Assembly (NCBI GenBank): GCA_001938485.1
Contig: MQRK01230236.1
Coordinates: forward strand, 1-64,000
Direction of reading: 5' to 3'
Origin: Girardia tigrina
Lineage: Eukaryota > Platyhelminthes > Tricladida > Dugesiidae
DNA length: 64,000 nucleotides
The notes beneath the pieces were generated by a model. The model saw nothing but the letters and a program-made list of their open reading frames with translations. It ran no database searches and was not told the DNA's origin. A program made the translations under genes and the position numbers. Shown here one piece after another: positions 57,730 through 64,000 of the stretch (positions within the stretch are counted from its first letter, which is position 1; the number at the start of each line of letters is the position of its first letter).

Positions 57730-59760
57730 TTTTTATTATTTAATTTTGTGCCATTTTGGCATCTTTTTTATTTAATTAATTTCTTTTCTTTGATCGTTTT
57801 ATTTTTTTTATCTTTTTTTATTTAATCTTTTGTTACGAGACAGTCTTTACTTTATTATGAGAATATTTGTATTTGGATCACAATTAAACCCAATATCACC
57901 AAGACAACAGATTGACAGACAAATAAAATAACCTTTCATGAACAATCAATTCGCCTGATTATGAGATGATGATGACGATTGCGACTCCACCCTGTTGCGA
58001 TTTGGATACGATCGAGAATGATCATTTTCAGACCGCTGGAGAGAAATGTTCTAACAAAATTGATAGCCCACTCAGTGATAAATCTCTTATAATTTATTGT
58101 TAACAAAAATGTCCATCTTCCTTAAAAAACTTCCTTAAAAACACATGGCTGTTACAAGAGTAAGAATAGACTTTCAGTGGCGATCAATTGATTTGATGAA
58201 TCCGAGTCTTATTCCGTCTGATAATTTCACTATCCTGTACATTTATAACCAAAATTTTCCGATATATCAAAGGTCGATGTCGTCAGTCTGTCTAGTACCG
58301 AAAATTTTATTTTCCATTGTGTCTCTATGAGCGAGCCCGGGTCCCGGCCAACCAATGTCTCCGACACCGCATTTAATAGGTTTGACGAATTTTTATTTTT
58401 TTGGGTGTACTTCGATATGGCACCCTTGTGAATCGAACAGTATCTTTGAATTAAAGATTCTAGTTTGCAAATCTCTTGAATTAAGGGATAAAAACTAATA
58501 TGGGTTTGAAAGTTATGACAAATTATCAATGATGATAATTATTAAGATTGGGATAACTATGCATTATCGTTGTTATTGTTCAATAATTTTTTTAAATTAC
58601 AAAAACTGTCTGAATATTTCTTTCAAATTTTCAATTTTGAAAATTCCAAAATAATTAATACCTAATGTGACAATTACGTTTTAGATTAACCTGTACATGA
58701 ATGTGTTAAAACGATGATAATGTTACTATAAATAGATGTCATATTGTAGACTACCATGTGGAATATACACACATATAGATCATGCACTGATTTTTTCCAT
58801 GTACCATAACTTCGTTGGTTGAGTTCACACATGTATTAATTTTCTTCTTTTCAGAAAGAATAATGGTTCTTAAATTCACAAACTTCTGCTAGAAGTTTAT
58901 GCAAGTGATTAACAATCATGTATATTCATCTAAAATTGAATTTGGGACTCATAAATTGATGAAAATCTGTTTTCTACTTTCAAAGAGAAAAAATTCAATG
59001 AAATATTTGAAGTAAAGCGATATATTATGTGTGGAAATAATCTTAAAAGATAGAGAAATTTATATGAACAAGCTCATATTAGTTCTTAACATAATTAAAG
59101 GTTTTCTTCATATATTACTTAAAGATTTTTGAATTCCCAAACTTAATTTGTAATTTGTTCCAGAATTTCTCATTGGTAAAATGTGCGACTATCGTTTAAA
59201 CTGTTGCTCTGTCATCTTGAAGTTGTTTGAGCAACATGACGAAAAATTTCTGGATAACATAATTACCGAAGATAAAACATTAAGTATTTTGTGTGCCATC
59301 GAAAGTAAACGAGATTCTACTGAATGAAAATATTGTTAATGTCGTTCCCTAAACCATAGGACGACTGGACTGAAATAAACAGCAAATTAACCTGTTTCAT
59401 CCGGGGCTTAAAGATTTTTTGGATTACCGTATTAATCCGTCCGCATTATAATGCGTTGTGTCTCGGGATAGTTGACCATCCGAGAACAATTTGGTTTTGA
59501 GATTGTCTTTCCTCCGGTGCATTTCCTTGGACTCATTCTCTTTACGGAGATGATGGATTGTCGGTTCCGGTACGACAGATTCATTTAGACTGCGCAGCAA
59601 AGGAAGGTAGATAATAACACAGAAATGATTTGAGATTGTCATGCGATGGGGTCTCTTTCCTTTGACTGAAAGATTTAAATTTCTACTAGCACTTTGTTTC
59701 GAGGAATTCTGAATATAGTGGTTGATCTTTGAATTTGATATTTTTGAACGAAGTAAAAAT
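57730..59760. other. Gene-poor stretch
   Basis: Mostly AT-rich. A GC-rich patch at 58330-58370 (GAGCGAGCCCGGGTCCCGGC) was examined as a possible tRNA or SINE promoter and not supported. Open frames at 59424-59795 show no family features. Confidence 0.35.
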
Positions 59761-59767
59761 TTAAATA

Positions 59768-61122
59768 AGGTGTGTCCACTAAAAAAAGTGCACAAGTTTT
59801 AAAACCATCATAACTTTTTAATTAGACCTTCAAATTGACGGAAATATGAACAAAGACTAGATTATAATAACACAATTACTATTTTATTATATGAAAATTT
59901 TAAGGCCATAAGAGTTAGCAAGCATTATTCTTTGTCTAAAATTTGCAAATAATGTCCTAAAATATAAATTGTTAAACTGCTTTGCTTTAGTTTTGATTCT
60001 GCAAATCAACTGGTCTTCAGAATCGGCAGTCCAACCCTTTTCATACACTTTCTCCTTTAAATGAGCCCAAAGCTTTTCAATTGGGCGTATTTGGGGAGCA
60101 CAAGATGGATTCGAATCTTTTTTGACAAATGAAATTTTGTTGTCCTCTAAGCACTTCAGACTTGCTTTGGCGTAGTGACAAGAAGCAAGATCTGGCCAGA
60201 AGATGAAGTGACCAGCTGGGTATTTCTCATTCAGATAAGGAAGCAAACGCTTCGTTAAGCACTCGGAGATATAAATATCCGAATTAGAAGCTACAGATTT
60301 CCATTTCCTGATGTACAGGTTTGAAATGTCTCGTCTGGAAACAGTTGCCCAAACCAAAACTTTTACTGTGAATTTCTCTCGAAATTTAAGCCGAATATTA
60401 TCAGGTACATCACCGAACTTCTTTTGGTCCACATAATAACCCGATGTCATTGTTCCGGTGAGTGTAAAATACGACTCATCATCAAGTACAAAGTCGGTTT
60501 TGGTCTTTTCCACAACAATTTTAGCGAGATTTTGCAACCTGGCTTTCTGGCGAATAATCTGTGTCGGAGTAACCTTTGGGGCTTCTTTCCGCTTTCGAAA
60601 CACTATGTTATTAGTCTTGAGCATCTTATGCACGTAAGACTTTGAAAAATTCATTTCTCTACCTAACTTTCTCACACTTTGTCCAAAGTTTGATCAAATA
60701 GTTTTATCAAAGTCAAAGTTGCACGCTGCAGAAGTCTCTTCCTTTTGTCTGACGTCATTTTAACAGGTTTCCTTCCACTTCCTACTTTTCTTTCAATGCT
60801 GCCGGTCTTCTCATAGCGTTGTATTATTGCATATATATATATATATATATATCTTCTGGAAAAATGAATGCCAGTAAACTTTGTCACAGGCTCACTTTTA
60901 CTGCGCGTTTTGAAAAAATTGATTATATCTTCATGTCGCTTTGAAATCATTATAATTGTCTCTTAAATAAAACATATTAAACCAAAAATTTTAAATACCT
61001 GCTTTACTATTTCTAACCTATTAAAACAAATATTTAAATTCCAAATTTACGAAATTAAATAATATTACATTAAAAAGTTATGATGGTTTTAATACTTGTG
61101 CACTTTTTTAGTGGACACACCT
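59768..61122 (-). mobile_element. Tc1/mariner element with intact 52-bp ends
   Basis: 1,355 bp with inverted ends AGGTGTGTCCACTAAAAAAA at the left and the near-perfect inverse at the right, extending about 52 bp (to CCATCATAACTTTTT), flanked by TA (59766 and 61123). It encodes one transposase in two overlapping frames (separate entry). This and the 49.7-kb element are the best-preserved transposons of the window. Confidence 0.92.
59887..60950 (-). pseudogene. Tc1/mariner transposase with an in-frame TA microsatellite
   Basis: The ATG at 60950 gives MISKRHEDIINFFKTRSKSE, PVTKFTGIHFSRR, then a TA tract read as YIYIYIYA, then IIQRYEKTGSIERKVGSGRK (HTH and GRPR-like motif). A one-base shift near 60680 leads to RKLGREMNFSKSYVHKMLKT (second HTH), then FVLDDESYFTL (first D), FTVKVLVWATVSRRDISNLY, GHFIFWPDLASCHYAKASLK (second D), PQIRPIEKLWAHLKEKVYEK (E) and GLKIFI at the stop, 59887. 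The second part is uninterrupted for 262 codons with all three acidic residues, so the lesions are limited to the microsatellite and one frameshift. Confidence 0.88.
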
Positions 61123-61349
61123 TAATAAACAATTCAAAAGATTTATTTAAACAAATTACAAATTTTTTATTTATCACAAAATATTGACTTTTTAATTTTA
61201 AGTTGTTTTGGATTTTGATTTTTGTTCTAGCTTCGAATTTTTCTTGGCATTTTAAATGATGTGGGAACAAAAAGAAACTCCACAGAAGACTCAATTATGA
61301 ATGTACATCAAACAAACTCCGTTATGCAACCACTTAAGAGCGTGAATCA

Positions 61350-61770
61350 ATGTTGAAAGTTTTCTGGGACTGTCATAGAATCAGTAAAATTGATTATTTT
61401 GAAAAGACAGCTAGGTATGACGCAAATTACGGATGTCAGCCCCACGACCATGCCATCCAACTAAAAGTGAAAGAATGTGGCTTCGAACTGTTGGAGCATC
61501 ACCCATACAGTCCAGATTACGCTCCATATGATTTTGTACTTTTTAACAACCTCAATAAGAGGATTAATGATCACAATATCGTTTCAGCGACAGAACTGAA
61601 AAAGGAAATCAAGAATATTTTGGGTCAACTGTCTTTATATTTCTTAAAAAACGTATTTGATTTTGTCGTTGATGAAAGTGTGTAAAACAACAAAGCTCGT
61701 GTATTGCGAAATAAATATCTGTTGCACTGTAATTCTGTAACAAAAATTTCCCTTCGTTGTCATTTTCTTT
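61350..61770 (+). pseudogene. mariner transposase C-terminal fragment
   Basis: The open frame 61350-61682 reads MLKVFWDCHRISKIDYFEKT, then QPHDHAIQLKVKECGFELLE, HHPYSPDYAPYDFVLFNNLN and a helical end. V-F-W-D-x-x-G-x-x-x-I-D-Y and P-H-x-P-Y-S-P-D-x-A-P-x-D-F/Y are mariner signatures with the third catalytic D. The middle, including the second D, is deleted. It lies about 230 bp from the right end of the 59.8-kb element but belongs to a different family. Confidence 0.75.
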
Positions 61771-61879
61771 CTTTTCAAGTCTAAAGACTTATTGATCACA
61801 CCATTTATATCTTGTTTTACATCGTTAGGTAATTTTTGGAATTTATACAATTTAATTTAATTAGACTTTATCCTTTTTT

Positions 61880-62665
61880 TACGCGATTATCGGTTCCTGA
61901 AAGTCATCGCGTAAAATAAGATACAATTTACATTAAAATATCAATTTCGTTCTAATGTTTGTGATTATTCGCGTAAAAGCGAATATCTGCGTAAAAAGAC
62001 GCAAATTCAGGTGCACATATTTTTATTTATAACAAAAATGAAAACTTTAAAAATAAATACTTTCATACGAACTAGAAATTATTTTTGATGCTTGCCTCCT
62101 ACGCCATTATCCATATCGCTAGCAGATGCGTCACAGTTTGTATTACCTTGTGTTGGTTGATGCACTGACGGTCTCTTATTTTGAACAATATATTCTGTAA
62201 TACGCCGTTGTTTGTACAATTTTCGTCTCAATAAATCTTTATGAAAGATCTCGTATGTAAATTTACATGTAATTGGTGTAATTCCACAAACATTGGAGAG
62301 ACGTCCCGTCATCTCTGTGGGAGAATCCAAACACGGTCGGAATGTAGGTGGGAGTAATATTGCAGAGCTTAGAAAGGGTTGTAATTCAAACGAAAATATT
62401 AAAATAAATGATTTTAAAATTCTGTATTCTCGGTTTAAGAACTATTGGGAGAGGGTGGCCTGTGAAGCACTTTATATCAGATCTTTAGATCCTAAGATTA
62501 ATGTGTAAACGGGTCTTTCAAAAACCCCATTGAGCGTGTTTAGATGACATAACAATCCATTGATGACATAATCACTGCTTGTCTATATAAGCTGATTTAA
62601 ATTTTTTTTATACTGAAATCGCGTAAAAGTGAAAAAATCGCTTTAAAAAAGAATTCGTGCCGCAA
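61880..62665. repeat. GCGTAAAA-type repeat flanking a PLE piece
   Basis: TACGCGATTATCGGTTCCTG, CATCGCGTAAAATAAG, ATTCGCGTAAAAGCGAATAT (61880-62010) and, after the PLE piece, GAAATCGCGTAAAAGTG and AAAATCGCTTTAAAAAAG (62620-62655). These look like the subterminal repeats of a MITE that was split by the PLE fragment. Exact ends not found. Confidence 0.4.
62210..62515 (+). mobile_element. PLE endonuclease fragment
   Basis: The plus strand reads DLVCKFTCNWCNSTNIGETS, RHLCGR, then in another frame GGSNIAELRKGCNSNENIKI, NDFKILYSRFKNYWERVACE, ALYIRSLDPKINV. It follows the 1.9-kb PLE almost residue for residue. The YIG motif has become NIG. Broken copy; no hammerhead core found just downstream. Confidence 0.8.
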
Positions 62666-62699
62666 TATCAAGTTGCGTCAAAAATGATAAGGTGTAATA

Positions 62700-64000
62700 G
62701 ATTTTTAATTTGTTTAGATTTGTTATTTTTAATTCACTTTCGCTTTTTTTTGTCTTGAGCAGAACTAAATGCTTCCCAGTATTAACTCTTTAGTATCCAC
62801 GTAATGAATTCATCTCTTGCTTGGTGATTATATACCAAAGATAAAATGAACGTCTGTTTTGTCTTGATTATATTCAAGTAATAGGTACCATCAAAGGAAA
62901 TAAATAATAAATATTATATTTTGAATATTGAAGAAAATGAATGATAACAACAATATATTTTTATTTCAATAGCTAGCTATTTTTCAAATTGAATTTTATG
63001 TATTCCTTTAATTATTAAACTGATTTTATCTATAAACTGTTGATACATTTAGCTTTGAGATTTGAACTCCTTTTCCATCTTTCCAAGCTTGTCAAATTTT
63101 TAGATTCCTTCCATGTTTCTGTGTCACGAAGTTGTAAGTAACCATATAATCACGTCTAACGAAGAAAGAAAATATATAAAAAATGTCTCAGTCTTCAATT
63201 GAGGTTTTTTTGTAGAAAATGAAAAATATATTATCATTGAAATTAATTAATAACCATATCTTCTTTTTTGAAGTTGTCTTCTTTGACTATTATGAGACTC
63301 GGAGCTTAGATAATATAAATAATTTATTTATAATACTGATTCTTCAAGCTAGTGACGTTTGAAACATCTATAGAACTCAGAATTTGACCATATGGAATGG
63401 TCATCCATTCATTTATTTTGTTATTTATTCTTTGCAAATTTAGAACTCATTTAAGACATCCTTTAATTTGTAATATTTGAATTATGTTGAAATCATTTTC
63501 TTATGAAATTCCTTTATACATTTACTATATACGAGTTTTTAGAGAGAGAATTGTAAAAATAAACTGAGAATACTGCAAATTCTCAATGCTTCTCATCAAC
63601 TCACAAATTAAACACATTTCAGTTAGTAGGAGATTGTTGATGGAAACGTCAACATAAAATACAACCATTGTTCTCCAGTTTTCAAAAGACAATTTAAATA
63701 AACAAAATAAATTAAAAAAATAATTCATTAATTTTTTTCAAATGTTTTAGAGCTATTTATCGTTTGAGAGGAGAATTACTTTAAATATGGAATTTTTAGT
63801 TCTTGCAAAAGTATATGAAACTAATTCGTTTTCATTATGTATCTTCAAGGAATGGGGATAACCAACCTATGAGGTCTAAATAACCTATGGAAGCTGTTCG
63901 ATGTTAGTAACTTTTACATCGAAAGAGTAACTTACTTTTTATAAAGTAAATAAAAACGTTTCGTATAAAAACATATATATATATATATATAAAGTTTCAA
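62700..64000. other. AT-rich end of window
   Basis: No gene or element recognised; a TA tract lies at 63971-63990. Confidence 0.4.

Noticed and set aside
58325-58450. tRNA or tRNA-derived SINE
   Set aside because: A TTCGATTC word resembles a B box on the minus strand, but no A box at the right distance and no cloverleaf could be drawn.

Overview
The window is strongly AT-rich eukaryotic DNA from an invertebrate animal. It holds one recognisable spliced host gene and a dense layer of transposable-element debris. The host gene (minus strand, 16762 down to at least 7585) encodes kettin/sallimus-type muscle immunoglobulin domains. Several of its introns are only about 45 bases long, and one is about 7 kb. 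Kettin/sallimus proteins are typical of arthropods and nematodes, so an ecdysozoan is the best guess; the species cannot be named. No bacterial-style operons, CRISPR arrays, tRNA or rRNA genes were seen. Two runs of N (26985-27229 and 38393-38442) mark assembly gaps.

Layout. 1-7.5 kb: a Penelope-like element (PLE) fragment with a hammerhead-ribozyme-like motif at its tail, a hAT fragment and long AT-rich spacer. 7.6-16.8 kb: the immunoglobulin gene; its introns contain two non-autonomous Helitrons, a PLE tail and a piggyBac-type MITE. 17.5-18.6 kb: a hAT element with intact ends. 19.2-22.5 kb: a nest of LINE pieces, a Helitron Rep relic split by an inverted pair of PLE tails, and a restriction-like endonuclease relic. 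23.5-27.4 kb: a MITE beside a PLE, a fold-back region with telomere-like repeats and a nested TTAA MITE, then an IS630-type element with very long inverted repeats and an assembly gap. 29.6-37.5 kb: LINE, mariner, MULE, LINE and PLE remains packed end to end. 38-43 kb: TA microsatellites, a repeat family built around a TA tract, a GC-rich insert and a pogo-type MITE. 44.4-46.8 kb: a full-length mariner carrying a 530-bp insertion, followed by a perfect 532-bp palindrome. 47.7-52.6 kb: repeats, a PLE piece, a nearly intact Tc3-like element and an internally deleted piggyBac. 53-64 kb: a LINE endonuclease piece, mariner relics, an STI1/Hop-like retrocopy, a 1.36-kb Tc1/mariner element with intact ends, and another PLE piece.

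The coding remains do not form a pathway: apart from the immunoglobulin gene and the STI1-like copy they belong to mobile elements. The most interesting signals are (1) hammerhead-like motifs at PLE tails, (2) a multi-copy repeat whose 3' part keeps a short Cys-containing reading frame, one copy of which interrupts a mariner, (3) the zero-spacer 532-bp palindrome, (4) unidentified coding-like DNA inside a MULE, and (5) the STI1-like frame joined to an unknown tail. All identifications are by eye from translated motifs; no database search was run.
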